Source: Adiantum capillus-veneris
Taxonomy: Eukaryota > Streptophyta > Polypodiopsida > Polypodiales > Pteridaceae
Reading direction: 5' to 3'
Assembly: GCA_014529385.2 (NCBI GenBank)
Contig: CM043953.1
Span: forward strand, 95,081,342-95,145,341
Length of the DNA: 64,000 nucleotides
Under the pieces are notes generated by a model. That model saw nothing but the letters and a program-made list of their open reading frames with translations, was not told the origin of the DNA and searched no databases. Within the stretch, counting starts at the first letter, position 1. Each line of letters starts with the position of its first letter. Position numbers and translations under genes: made by a program. Below are positions 24,373 to 36,260 of the stretch, in pieces.

Positions 24373-25654
24373 AAAGGGCTAGGTCCTGATACTTATCAAC
24401 ATTTAATGTAGATGTTAGACAACAGACCATTTGGTGGGGAGCAGCCATCACATTCTTCTTTTGGTTGATTCACACCCCACATGGCTCCCATCCATGGTGG
24501 ACATCGCCTCTAGTGGACCTGGGCCTTGAGGTAGTGAGTCCAAACACTAAAATTAAGATTATTTATAGATTATTTTGGGAGTGGGAGCATGAGTGTGTAT
24601 TTCTCTTTGTCCTTTGCAAGCATGGCCCTCCTATACGTACGAAATTGTCAGTCCATCTACCCAGGTTCCTCCGTTGGTGGTAGATCCAAACCTCCACCGT
24701 GCTCTCTCTTTGCAAGACGAGTACCTCCGTTTGGGGGAGGGATTGTTCGGCTGCTACACTCCCTAGCAGGTTGCGGCCTATGGTCTTTCTCAATAGACCA
24801 TGCCATGGGAGAGCCAAGGAGGGACTCCATCCAAAGCCTTGCACCGATGGCACCTCCTTCTACGGTCCCTTGTTACCGGCCTACTCCCCTTCCATCACAG
24901 GGTCCTACGCCACTCTATTACACTCTAGTTTTAGTTGAGCATCATCGACAATTTAGAGCTTCTTGACGTACTTCTTCTGGTAGTGCGCGTCGACGTTCGT
25001 CTCAGGGCAGTGAGTGTCGAGAGAGACGGAGCGGTGGGGGACCATAAGGGTTGGCTTGTTCTAGTAGGGGGAGGGTTCCCTATTTCAAAGCATGCCACCC
25101 CAAATGTAGCGGACTAGGATACACCCGTGAGAGACACGTATGGGTGGATGCTACAGAGTAAAGTATGGTGGCGAAGTGGATTTTGGTACTATGTAGGGCA
25201 GGGCGTTTCCACGCCATCTTCAGATTCTTATACATTGGACATATAAGAATTGTTTTGTAAAGGTTGGAGACTAGCTACCCAATCATGCGTGCTACATCAA
25301 GAAGTGTTGCATGCTCAATTCCCAAATGCCCCCAATGAGCATTTTTTTTGCACATTGGATGGAGGGCTACATTAAAAAGTTTTTGAAAAATAAGCAATCA
25401 AGCGTACGGCACACAACGTCCAATTAGTTCACAAATCCAAATAGGAGCTATCACGAAGGCAACATGGAAGATGAGTAGCATCATAGGTAATGTGTGATAA
25501 AAGAAACAACACCATTGGTAGTGTGTTGGACAAGTTCAGGGGGAGCACTATGTATAAAAAGTGTATATCACATGCATTCAAGGACTATTTTTAAAACTCC
25601 TTAACTGTGAATCTTTGACATATAGGATACACCCTTTTCCAATTCAATCCAGAA
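24373..25654. other. Unassigned sequence, somewhat GC-richer
   Basis: Overlapping plus-strand frames at 24465-24683, 24589-24966 and 24699-24938 with no known domain, and a minus frame at 24563-24853. The stretch is less AT-rich than its neighbours and could be a degraded coding region, but I cannot name it. Confidence 0.35.
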
Positions 25655-25778
25655 ATTTATTTTCCAATTTAATTTTATGGCTCCCTTATGTATGTGAAAA
25701 ATTGAGAAAACATGAAATTTAATAACCCCTTTTGCTACACTCACGTGATAGTCACATAATTATTAAGTGCCCCCCTCG
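25655..25778 (+). repeat. Dispersed direct repeat, left copy
   Basis: TTCCAATTTAATTTTATGG and GTGATAGTCACATAATTATT recur in the same order and orientation at 36108-36232. Only about 125 bp are shared. The two copies bracket the copia fragments and the CACTA element, so they may be remnants of LTRs or of a small repeated element. Confidence 0.6.
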
Positions 25779-25809
25779 AGTGAACAAGTTATGTGGAATT
25801 TATTGAGAT

Positions 25810-25811
<2 letters not shown>

Positions 25812-25872
<61 letters not shown>
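25812..25872. repeat. (GA)n microsatellite
   Basis: About 30 GA units just right of the dispersed repeat. Confidence 0.95.
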
Positions 25873-25876
<4 letters not shown>

Positions 25877-26269
25877 ACACACCATGTACGCTCCCAAATA
25901 CTGGTTCATATTGAGGACAAGATACAAATATATAGGTGAGACCAAATTGAGTAGAGTGAGCCATATATAGCTCCCACACTCCCACTCAAACAAAGGTCTC
26001 TAGCTTTGGATGAGAAAACCCTTGGAAAGTTGAGGGGAAAAACCCATGCCCCTATACAAATACAAAAATATGAACCAACCATGATGATGGGAAAGTGCAT
26101 TGTGTATCTATGTACAAATATACAAGTGTTAAGAGATCATAGTGTCCAAGTGTGGAGTGTGCACCGTGCATGGTACCTATATGATAAGAGCGAAAAAGTT
26201 GTTGTCTTCTGCATTTGATATAGTGGATCTTGGAGAGATTCACTAATGTCTTGGCATTCAACTCAAAGG
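25873..26269. other. Unassigned sequence before the copia fragment
   Basis: Short ORFs only. It could hold diverged copia RT but no motif was found. Confidence 0.35.
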
Positions 26270-28435
26270 AAACGCAAAAAAGGTATTTTATTCATTCGAC
26301 AGTCAAAGTTTCTTGCAGATACTATTCAAAAAGTTGGTTAGTAATCTGCATATTTGGCCAACACACCTTGTCTTGCGAGTTCTACGAAGAACACTTATGA
26401 TAGTGGCAGTCAACTTGTCAAAAATAAACCTTATGCTAACTTGATAGAATGTCTTTAACACTAGTTTGGTACCAAAATAGGACACTTTAAGTGTCCTTTT
26501 TTAACAAATTTAGATTAAATCTACTTGCATTAGACGGTTTATTTAAGAAAACCCTCTTGATATGCTTAAATATGCTAGCTAGAGGGTCTTTTAAAAATAT
26601 AACCTTGCATTTTAGAATCTATCATGATCAAGAACTATACTCATCAAGTTGACCCTCGTAAGACTGCAATTGACTCTTTGAAGAAATCGCCTTTATAAGC
26701 TCAAGACAAAATGAAGCGACCTTGTAGAAAATTTTAGGTGACTCTTCCATGATTTTGCTATAGATAATTGAAAGTTTCATGTGCAAAAAATTTGACTTTG
26801 GAGTATATAAAATAATGGAAAGTTTCATGTGTTTGATATGGTCATTTCAAGCATATCGTTGTATACAAAGAAAAATATGTTTTTTAAGTATTTGTGAGTT
26901 TTAAAGAGTGATACATTGCTTGCCCTTCATTGAGCACTCAAGGTGGCAAGTAGAAGGGCTTTGGTATGCAACAATTATTGGATCATTTTAAATATTCAAA
27001 ACTACATAAGAGAAAACTTTCATATTTTTATTCTTGAGACATAAGCATTCAAAACCTCAAATAATATCAAACTTTCCATGTAAATATATCAACTAAATGT
27101 ATCAAATTGTGCGGTACATATACAATTGGGGTGCCTAAAACCTTGGTTTCAATGTTATCATGGAAAACTCAAGATTTTCAAGAGTTTTTGCATGATAAAA
27201 AATCAAGATAGAGTTCAAACAACGAGATTTAATTGAGTTAGGGAGCCCAAAAAATACATAGTTTCTTGGTTTAAACATATAAATTCACTTGTAGTTGTCA
27301 AATTGCACTAAAATAGTACCAATTTCATGAGAGCACCTTTGGAACACCAAAATTATGCTCTTTTTCAACACATGCTCAAGTATGAAATTATGTCTTTAGC
27401 TTGCATGTGACTTGAAAACTTATCTTTAAAGTGAATTCCATTGTTTTATAACCCTATGTGCTAACACTTGGCTTTTATAAACATAAAAAAGTCCATCTCT
27501 ACAAAAAGATATAGTAATTTTATGATTTTTTTGGCAAAACAGCTTGAAATTTTACTAAAATTTATGTCTTAGAACTTACCAAAATTCTCTCCATACAGAT
27601 TGTATTTTGATATGTAGAAAAATCCAGTGTTTTCTTTCCGTCATAACCAAGCTATGGTAGAAGCAAGGTGTAAAAAATTTCTTTCTAACTTGACAAATAA
27701 ATTGCCAAAACTTGGTAGAAAAACAGGACACTTAAGTGTCCAATTACAGAACTAGTGTTAATTTGTTGACATGAACATTCACTTTGATATTTAGTTTGTT
27801 GCTAATTATCTTGGACAACATCTTGCACGTCCTTCTCTTAAGCACTGGTTTGCAACAAAGCTTGTATTGAAATACTTAAAAGGCACTACATATTTTGGTT
27901 TGGTCTATCGACTATAATTGACATCGAATTCTATGTAATCTTTCTCTCTTTTGGGTTAAACAAATTCAGAATGGGCAAGCTCACATTTATCTATGCAATC
28001 TACTAGTGGCAATTGCTTCTTTATAAATGGTTTTCTTGTTTCCTAGACCAGCAAGAAAGAAACGATGTGTTGCAGTTTCTACGACTGAGTCTGTATATGT
28101 TGCGGCATCACTTGAAACTTGTGCACTGATTTGGCTTCAATAAATGATGGTTGATATTGGTCATTCTCCTCTTTCTAGCACACCCTTGCAGTGTGATAAC
28201 TAGAGTTCTATTAGTCTTGCAAAAGACTATGTTCAACATAATAAGTCAAACAACATTCATGTGAATTATCATTATGTCCGATATGAAGTACGCAAAGGCA
28301 TCATAATGGTTGAACACTGTCTAAGCAACCAGATGATTGAAAATTTTTTTACCAAAGGCCTCAACAAGTCAAGCTCATCCTCTTGTGATCGAAGCTTGGA
28401 ATTGCTTTGGCCTCACTCTTTCTAGATTAGTTTCT
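26270..28435 (+). pseudogene. pol: Ty1/copia RT end and RNase H, split by an insertion
   Basis: From 26270 the plus strand reads GILFIRQSKFLADTIQKVG, the segment after the copia polymerase core, then KPYANLIECL up to 26455. The 1.3-kb TIR element lies next. After 27757 the same frame goes on: NYLGQHLARPSLKHW, LVLKYLKGTTYFGLVY, then RNase H with STTESVYVAAS, LQCDN, SLAKDY and YHYVRYEVRKG, and FTKGL at the end. These are the conserved steps of copia RNase H. In-frame stops occur in both halves. Confidence 0.8.
26459..27757. mobile_element. Non-autonomous TIR transposon at a TTAA site
   Basis: Left end CACTAGTTTGGTACC and right end (reverse complement) CACTAGTTCTGTAATT, flanked on both sides by TTAA (26455-26458 and 27758-27761). 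About 25-40 bases in, each end carries the palindrome GGACACTTAAGTGTCC (left copy with one extra T). Removing the element and one TTAA rejoins a copia reading frame, which fixes the ends. No transposase frame is seen in 1,299 bp. With TTAA as target this resembles piggyBac; with TA it could be Tc1/mariner-like. The palindromic site does not allow a choice. Confidence 0.8.
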
Positions 28436-28439
28436 CTAC

Positions 28440-28985
28440 TATTATGATAACTTTGAACATTTGGTGAAGAAATCCGAAATCATTGGAAACAAAGATGGTA
28501 TCATCCACATAAAGAGCAAGAATAACAAAATTGTCACCTTGGTGCTTTATATATAAGTGGGGTCTGAAGAGCAAGAGATGAATCCTTTGGAGCTGAGAAA
28601 AAGATCAAATTTTGTATACCAAGCCCGTGAAGCTTGTTTGAGACCCTATAGTGCAGGCTTACGAATTTGAGCAACAAGGTCTTCTTTACCTGAAATAAAA
28701 AAACCCTTCTAGTTGTTCCATAAAAATTTTCTCTTCCAAATCACCATTCAAAAAGCAGTTCGCACATCCATTTGATGAGCTTCTAAATCAAATTGAACAG
28801 CAAATGCCAAAAAAACTCAATTACTTGTAATGCAAACAACTGGTAAAAAGGTCTCTTCATAATCAACACCAACAACTTGGGAGTAATTTTTCATAGCTAA
28901 ACGTGCCTTGAACTTGTCAAAACATCCATCTCCTTTTACTTTTGTCTACTATACACCCACTTACTTTCTTATCCTAAAAAACTAG
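28440..28985 (-). pseudogene. pol: Ty1/copia RT core, inverted to its neighbour
   Basis: Minus strand: KGDGCFDKFKARLAMKNYSQ, then VVGVDYEETFLPV, QFDLEAHQMDVRTAF (the first catalytic Asp is present) and, in another frame, LYVDDTIFVSNDF with the YVDD box. It ends next to the RNase H end of the plus-strand fragment. RT core here and RT end plus RNase H there could be two halves of one element separated by an inversion. Stops and at least two frameshifts break it. Confidence 0.8.
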
Positions 28986-29694
28986 AAGGACAAAATGGTC
29001 CACCTTTGGCTAGAAAAACTTCTCATGTTCAGTCACAACCTGTGTCTATTTCTCCCCAAGCTTGTAGAAAATGTTGTCTATAGATAACATTACAATTTTT
29101 TATAAAATCCCATCATTTCAACCAAAATCCACACTAACGAGCAGCATTTTTAATAAGGAGGCTCCAAAGAAAACTCAATAATCTTCATTCCCAACTTGTC
29201 ATGGAGCAGTGCAATAAGGAGTGGAAACCCCTAGCATTTTGCAATTGTCAACTAGGATAGGAAGCCAAGGATGATGCATCTTCATGATATGCTACATCCA
29301 TGTTTTATTGCCCACATGCAACTTGTGAAAACACCACCACATGCTTGATATTAACATTTCAATCTCTTATTATTGTTGGCATCATCATGAGAAAATATCA
29401 AGTCCGAATGAGAATTCACATGATTGACTGCCCTGTATAGGCCTTCCCTGATACGATTGAATATCACATTTACTAGAATGCATGTCACCAATGGCGGACC
29501 TACACTCCTCATAGAATCATGCTCTATGTCATTTTCACCCGCCATCATGGATGACTGAATCCTTGTTTTCTAAGGAGACAAGCCTGGCTTTCTAGATGAC
29601 TTCTTGGCACACCAAAAAATCACTCTTTCTCATCCTCTTATTTTGAGAATTATAGTGCTTGGATTGATGGTGCCTGTTTGGCTAAGATTCCCTT
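28986..29694. other. Unassigned, probably more copia remnant
   Basis: A minus frame at 29351-29548 (65 codons) has no motif. Its place upstream (minus sense) of the RT would correspond to the integrase-RT linker, which is poorly conserved. Confidence 0.35.
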
Positions 29695-29821
29695 GAGACA
29701 ACACCAACACACGATCAAGGTACTTGCTACATTGCAATTCGCCTATTAATTCTTGAAAGTGGTTGTTGCAGAGGTGGCCTCCTCACATCATTCCCAAAAG
29801 AATGGTTGTGGCTTGCCCTTC
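29695..29821 (+). pseudogene. Possible copia integrase fragment
   Basis: The plus strand reads HTIKVLATLQFAY, a stop, then FLKVVVAEVASSHHSQKNG. The second part fits the copia integrase stretch ending in PQQNGVAER with poor conservation. It ends at the CACTA terminus, so the CACTA element may have inserted into it. Confidence 0.3.
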
Positions 29822-29830
29822 CACTACAAC
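29822..29830 (+). repeat. CACTA left terminal inverted repeat
   Basis: CACTACAAC, reverse complement of the last nine bases of the element. A second CACTAC follows at 29830 and leaves some doubt about the exact left end. Confidence 0.8.
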
Positions 29831-29839
29831 ACTACATGA

Positions 29840-30006
29840 AGGTATTGATGCGTATATATCGACGGCCATGCTTTTCCACGTGTATATCGACGTAATTAGC
29901 GTGCGTCGCTATACGCATCGTCGCAGTGTGCGTTGATATACGCGTGGAAAGGCTTTATTTTCCACGCGTATATCGACGCGTATATCCATGTGTATAGCGA
30001 CGCAAA
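29840..30006. repeat. CACTA left subterminal repeats
   Basis: At least seven variants of CGTATATCGACG, GCGTCGCTATACG or GCGTATAGCGACGC in both orientations within 170 bp. Such clusters are the usual transposase-binding regions of CACTA elements. Confidence 0.75.
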
Positions 30007-30117
30007 AAACTTTGGGGGAAAAAAGCGAAAGCTGCGCGCAGGGGCCATTTTCGCTTGCTCAGATCTTGGCCGAAACCTGCTGCGCAGGTATTATGTCCAT
30101 CTCCGCCCCCCCCAACC

Positions 30118-30521
<404 letters not shown>

Positions 30522-30951
30522 AATGTATGCTTAGGAAATTAAAATTAAAGAAAAAAAATTAAAGAGAGAAATGAAATGAAATGTTATATTAACGTCTTCG
30601 AAAGGCCAAAGTGACCTATGAGACATGAGACAAGAAAGTTACAATGTGATGGATCTGATACAAAGTCACAGTAAGAAGATGACAAAATAAAATATTATGG
30701 AATCCTAAACTGTTGGGTGTGGACTAAACGGCTAAACTAGCTAGCTGGGATAGGTAGATCATAGGAGATCCAGCATCTGTCTCACTGGCGGATCTCATCA
30801 ATCTCCTCCATGGTCAGTATTCTGACCGGGCGTTGTGCATGTCGAGCCAAAGTGACCTAGCTAGATCCTCTGATGCAGCCTCTGTCGATGTTGTGTAGTC
30901 CTCCGCAGTTGTGGGCCTCTAGATCTCCCTAGCTCAGTCGCTCGTTCGATC

Positions 30952-31205
<254 letters not shown>

Positions 31206-31355
31206 GTACGTAGATAGAGGAGAAACTATGGAACTAAAAGAGGCAAAGGGGTTTTGCCTGCTACATGCATTGCCATGTACACCTGGGAGTGCACGTATGT
31301 GTCTACCCATATAGGATTTGACCAATAAAGACGAGATTTTGACTCGGTGGTCTTG

Positions 31356-31391
31356 ATCTCCGTACACCTCTGGACCGAGGTGTACGGAGAT
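31356..31391. repeat. 15-bp perfect hairpin before the transposase
   Basis: ATCTCCGTACACCTC and its exact reverse complement are separated by six bases (TGGACC). It lies about 85 bases upstream of the first ATG of the transposase frame; a regulatory role is possible but not shown. Confidence 0.85.
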
Positions 31392-31475
31392 TGGGCAAGA
31401 CTAGAGAATGCGAGGTAGTTTACATTGTGAGGAGTATATATATATATATTAAAACAACATTCATAATCGTTGTAA

Positions 31476-34400
31476 ATGGCAACGTCATCAACTAACATGG
31501 AGGAAAAGATTGCATGCTCGTGCACGCTTTGCAAGTATCAAATCCTGCGCAAGCGTAGGATATTTAATGAGCATGTGCACAAGTACGGAGAGTTTGCTAG
31601 AGAAACCGTACAGAATCTGCGATACGACTCCTACGGAACGGGCATTGATTTCTGCGACATAGCACCTACATCTGAGAGAGAGAGAGAGAGAAAAAAGATT
31701 ATGCGTGAAGGTGCGACCAATATAGAGCCACGGATGGAAGCAAAAAGGGGCTTATAGACAGAAGACGACGGCATGGAGGAGATGTTGGATGCCTTCTTCC
31801 AGACAAGCGAGGTGAACGCAAACGAAGCAGCACCAAAAGCCGTGGGCCTATCTTCTGAAGACATGTTGAGGAAGTTGGCACGTGAACCAATCTATGAAGG
31901 CGCCAAAATATCTGTGCTTCGTACTTGTCTGGCGTTTTTGAATCTTCAGTCAATGTACGAGTGGTCAGATGCAAGCGTCACTGCTTTGTTTAGGTACGTA
32001 ATTTACAAAAGAGATTTTCCGATTGCAACGGTGATGTGCTCGGAGAGATTTTTAATTTAATGTGGCTTAAACAGATTATTGCGGGAGCAACTTCTCCCGG
32101 CTCGCAATGAAATGCCCCCCTCCAGGCCAGACGCAAATCAACTTCTGACCTTAGTTGTCTTGGACTACAACAAGATTGATGCATGTCCAAATGATTGCAT
32201 TCTTTTTCGCAATGAATTCGCAGATTGTCTATCGTGTCCTAAGTGCGGAGCAATGCGCTACAAACAAGATGCAGTTGGCGAGACAGTGCCAGCTAAAGTG
32301 TTGCGGAATTTCCCTATTATTCCTAGGATAAAAAGCATGTTTCATTGTGGTTTCATTGCAAACTTGATGCGGTGGCATTCTACGAATAGATCCACTGACG
32401 CAACATTTAGGGTGCCCGCTGATTCAAAGGCTTGGAGGCACATTGAAGATACCTGACCACATTTTAAGAGTGAACCACGCAATTTACGTTCGGGCATGGC
32501 AATGGATGGAGTCAATCCATTTGGCTTGGGAAGCTCGTCATGGAGCACTTGGCCTGTGTGCCTTATCAATTACAACCTCCTGCCGCGGCTTGCCATCAAG
32601 AAGGGTCATTTGATATTAAGCTTGATTGTACCTGGTAAGTTCAAGGCAAAAAACATGGATGTTTATCTAGCTCCACTAGTTGACGAGCTCCAAGAGTTAT
32701 GGCATGGGATCGACATAGCAGATGCGGTTGAACCAGTAGGACAACACCATGCAAGGATCCATGGACTTCTTATGTGGACTATACATGATTGGCCAGGATA
32801 CGGAGAAGCTTCTAGTAATGGTTATTGATTTACAAAATTCTCGCTATTCGCAAGCCCTTTGCCTTGGCCTGATTCATGCTTTCATATATGCAGGGCTAAC
32901 AACTTCGGGATACAATGCATGTCCAATTTGCGGGAAATCTTTGGATGTGCGCTATTCTGCCTCTCTTCGAAAGACAATATATCAAGGCCACCACCGTTAT
33001 CTTCAGATGGCCATCACTTGCACGAAGGTCAGCTTGGTCGCGTCAAATGTCGTCCTATGCATGTACAAGAGTGGCGTCACCGATGGGAGAAACATGAGGG
33101 GAAACCTGTTCCAGGAATGAAACATTTGTCCATTCTCCATACGTTGCCGTACTGGGGTGATCTACTAATTAACCATTTGCTGGATCCAATGCATATATTC
33201 AAGAATGTGGGAGAGCTCCTCTGGAAGACAATCATGGGAATGAAAGACAATCGAGCTTCACGAGATGATTTGCAGTCAGTTGGAAAGATGCCAAAGCTAT
33301 GGCCTTTCACCAATGCAGCTGGCCAAACAAAACTTCCAAGAGAGCCATGGGTATTGCTAAAAAACGAAGAACGACAAGTGGAAAGCGTGATTTCAGAGTT
33401 CAGGACGCCAACAGGATATATGCGATGTCTCAAGACAGCATTCACCCGTGACGATCAACTGTCAGGATTGAAATCGCACGACTGGCATAAGTTCTTGTAA
33501 TTCATTCTTCCAATTGCGATCAAGGGGTGTTTAACAGAGTAAGTGCGGACCTGCATATACAAGATTTCAAAGCTAGTGCGGTGGATCTCTTCCAAGGAGA
33601 TACGGGAGGAATCTATTGCAATCGCAAGGGCTAACTCCATTGAGGCAGTTTGCATGATTGAGAAGTATCTACCCACAAGCTGCCTAACTATCCAAATGCA
33701 CTTGCTCGTCCATGTAGTAGATGAAGTTACAGTGGCGGGTACAGTCCATAGTCGTTGGATGCTCTTTCTAGAGCAGTTCATGAAAACACTTAAGGGTTTT
33801 GTTCGCCAAAAAGCGCGTCCAGAGGGGAGCATGGCAGAAGGATAGCTGGTGCAAGAGTCTCTTGTATTGACGACCGAATTTCTATCCGTTTCTGACCCAG
33901 AAATGCCTCGACTGTGGAGCGATGAGGAGGATGCAAGACTGGTGGGAGAGGAGCCCCAAGGGCAAGGGGTGCCAAAGAAAATGAACTTGGCCATGCGAGA
34001 AAAGATCATGAAGTTTTGTATACTAAATTCAACGTCGATGCAAAAATGGCTTGAAAGGTACGAAGAAGAGAAAGAGAGAGGCAATAGGGAGCGGACAGGA
34101 TTTCAGGTGAAGTTGAATGACTAGAGGCTTACCCTTGCCAGACTATCTCGCTCCTCTACCTGAATTCCCTACAATGGCGTGGTTGGACAAGATAGTGAGA
34201 GCAGCTCGACAGATCGGAGAACCCATATCTCTAGAAGAGGAAGAGCTGACTATTGGATGTGACTGGAAGTATCATACATACATGGCATTGTGGTCGCATG
34301 GAAAGCATTTCAGAACACAACAAATTGACAGCAGAAGAAACAGAGAGATCAGGATGGGGACAAAGTCAATTACATAGTGGAGACCATCCTGAGAGAGTAC

Positions 34401-34900
34401 CAGCCTGCTCCGGGTTCTTCCGTTGTTCCGAGGAGGTGGATCAAGGGTGTTGCATGGGACACTGTGAAACATCGACGAGATGCAGCTCGGAAGGCTTTCA
34501 GGATCGGCTCGCCGAAGCCTTCGGGCATCCCACACAAGACGTGGCTGCAGATCAGGGAGGATGAGCGGACAGCGGACACGCGGTTCAGACAGCCGCGTCA
34601 AGCCGCGCAGGTACGACAGATGACCAGGGGGACATCTCATCTTGGCAGCGGAGGCTTCGACACCTTTCGGTATGAGTTTGTGAGTTTCTAATCCAATCTT
34701 AACTATGGCGTTTTTTAAAATGCGATGAATCATGTATTCTTATTATTTTGATTTTTGTATAAACGCAGAATCTTGGGATGCATCGAGCTCCGACATGCCA
34801 GGAGGAGTCAGATGGATATCGTAGAGGTATCTATGAAGTATTGAATGATCTTGAAGCGTCAGGAGAGCCTGTAGACTGGGAGGCCTTACAGTCTCGCTGA
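31476..34900 (+). pseudogene. TNP2-like CACTA transposase, introns kept, frame broken
   Basis: Exon 1 from ATG 31476 has CSCTLCKYQ and HVHKYGE, as in the transposase-associated N-terminal domain. The TNP2 core follows: ADCLSCPKCGAMRY, MDGVNPFG, WPVCLINYNL, DVYLAPLVDELQELW, WTIHDWPGYGE, ACPICGK, then LLDPMHIFKNV. A DUF4218 part has MHLLVHVVDEV and ARPEGSMAEG. Inferred introns: 31994-32074 (GTACGT...ACAG), 32815-32893 (GTAATG...GCAG) and 34680-34768 (GTGAGT...GCAG); the last exon ends at TGA 34898-34900. Breaks: TAG 31755, TGA 32454, a one-base loss near 33004, TAA 33498 and 33540, TAG 33843, a shift near 34.35 kb. Acts in the nucleus on element ends in intact relatives. Confidence 0.85.
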
Positions 34901-35118
34901 TCGCTTGAGGTGAGACGTTAATATGTGTGAGTTGATTTAATTAAGTAAGTATATGTGAAGTAATATCAATACTAATTTTGTGAGTTGTTGTATGTGCAGG
35001 TTGCGACGCCTAGTCATTAGTGGACCAGATTTTATATATATGCTTTGTGAGACACAAACACGCTTCTGTGTCTCCTTTTTGTACAGTCAGTTATTGTTCA
35101 GACAGTTATTGTTTCCCT

Positions 35119-35380
35119 TATGGTTATGATTATTGTCATTGTCATTGTATAGACATGGTTATTTCTCCTATTCTTGTATAGACATAGTTATGGTTCAGGT
35201 TTTGTTAATGGTTATGTTTAACTTTCTGGTTATGCTTATGGTTATTGTTAATTTTGTTTATGGTTATGGTTATCTGCATTATGGTTATGCTTTTAAGTTA
35301 TGGTTATGGTTCGTTATGGTTATGCTTTTAAGTTATGGTTATCCTTTTAAGTTATGGTTATGGCTCGTTATGGTTATGAT
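35119..35380. repeat. GTTATG-rich minisatellite
   Basis: Many copies of TTATGGTTATG, later in a larger unit with CTTTTAAGTTATGGTTATGG. It lies between the transposase stop and the right subterminal repeats. It is not the plant telomere repeat TTTAGGG. Confidence 0.85.
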
Positions 35381-35562
35381 TTTCAGTTGGTACTGTACTT
35401 GTCTTTCATTGGCCTTAAATCTCATGTGAGATCCTACATGGATAGCATGTAGGAGGCGTATACATGATATGGTTTTTTTTTTAAATTTTATGTAAAAACA
35501 AAGGGAACTCTACCGAAATTTCTGCGCGCGGGAGCATGGTTGATTTTGGTGCTTCTAGCTTT

Positions 35563-35646
35563 CTTGGGCAGAGGGCAGGAAGTCTGGCTGTGGCTGTGTC
35601 CATCTTTTAACTGGGCACATGCCAGGCTACCTGCCCTCTGCCCAAG
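35563..35646. repeat. 17-bp perfect inverted repeat
   Basis: CTTGGGCAGAGGGCAGG at 35563-35579 and its exact reverse complement at 35630-35646, 50 bases apart. A stable stem near the right end of the CACTA element. Confidence 0.9.
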
Positions 35647-35667
35647 ATTTTTTTTGTTTTGTTATGG

Positions 35668-35812
35668 TCATCGCTATCTGCGTCGCTTCTTGCGTTTATA
35701 TCTGCATCTAATTCTGCATCTATATCTGCGTCGCAAATAGCGAGAGGTTCACAGGGACGTGGATATTGACGCACATAGCGACGCAGTGCGTGGATATCTG
35801 CGTCAATGACAC
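35668..35812. repeat. CACTA right subterminal repeats
   Basis: ATATCTGCGTC occurs at least twice in exact form, with variants, and GCGACGCA- and GACGCA-type words occur in both orientations. The motifs match the left cluster in core (GCGTC/GACGC next to ATAT). Confidence 0.7.
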
Positions 35813-35820
35813 CTTTTTTT

Positions 35821-35829
35821 GTTGTAGTG
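35821..35829 (+). repeat. CACTA right terminal inverted repeat
   Basis: GTTGTAGTG, exact inverse of the left end, preceded by a T run. Confidence 0.8.
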
Positions 35830-36222
35830 TGCCCTGATTGACTCCATACCTTCTCTCAACAATATATACATGCACTGCATCATCGACAATCGGCTTCCCC
35901 TTTAGCATGCTCATCATAGACATTAGAGGGAGGTTCTCATGAGACAGGAAGCATTTTTTACCTCATCTTCTTTCACTACGACTCAAACCAAGTGGAATTG
36001 TGAACATCTATAGCATCCAAACACTAAAATTCCCTGAATCAAGCCTATTCACATGGCCACCATGGGCTTGGAATGTTGGTTGACTCTTTTTCTGTTCAAT
36101 CTCTTTAAAAAAAATTCCAATTCTATTTTATGGTACCCTTCTGTATATAAGAATGTAAGAAAATATAAAATTTAATCATCCCTTTTGTTACACTCATGTG
36201 ATAGTCACATAATTATTAAATG

Positions 36223-36260
<38 letters not shown>

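Noticed and set aside
24465-24966. Possible host gene exons in a GC-richer stretch
   Set aside because: Overlapping frames on both strands, no domain, no convincing splice structure.
35119-35380. Interstitial telomere repeat
   Set aside because: The unit is GTTATG-based, not TTTAGGG.
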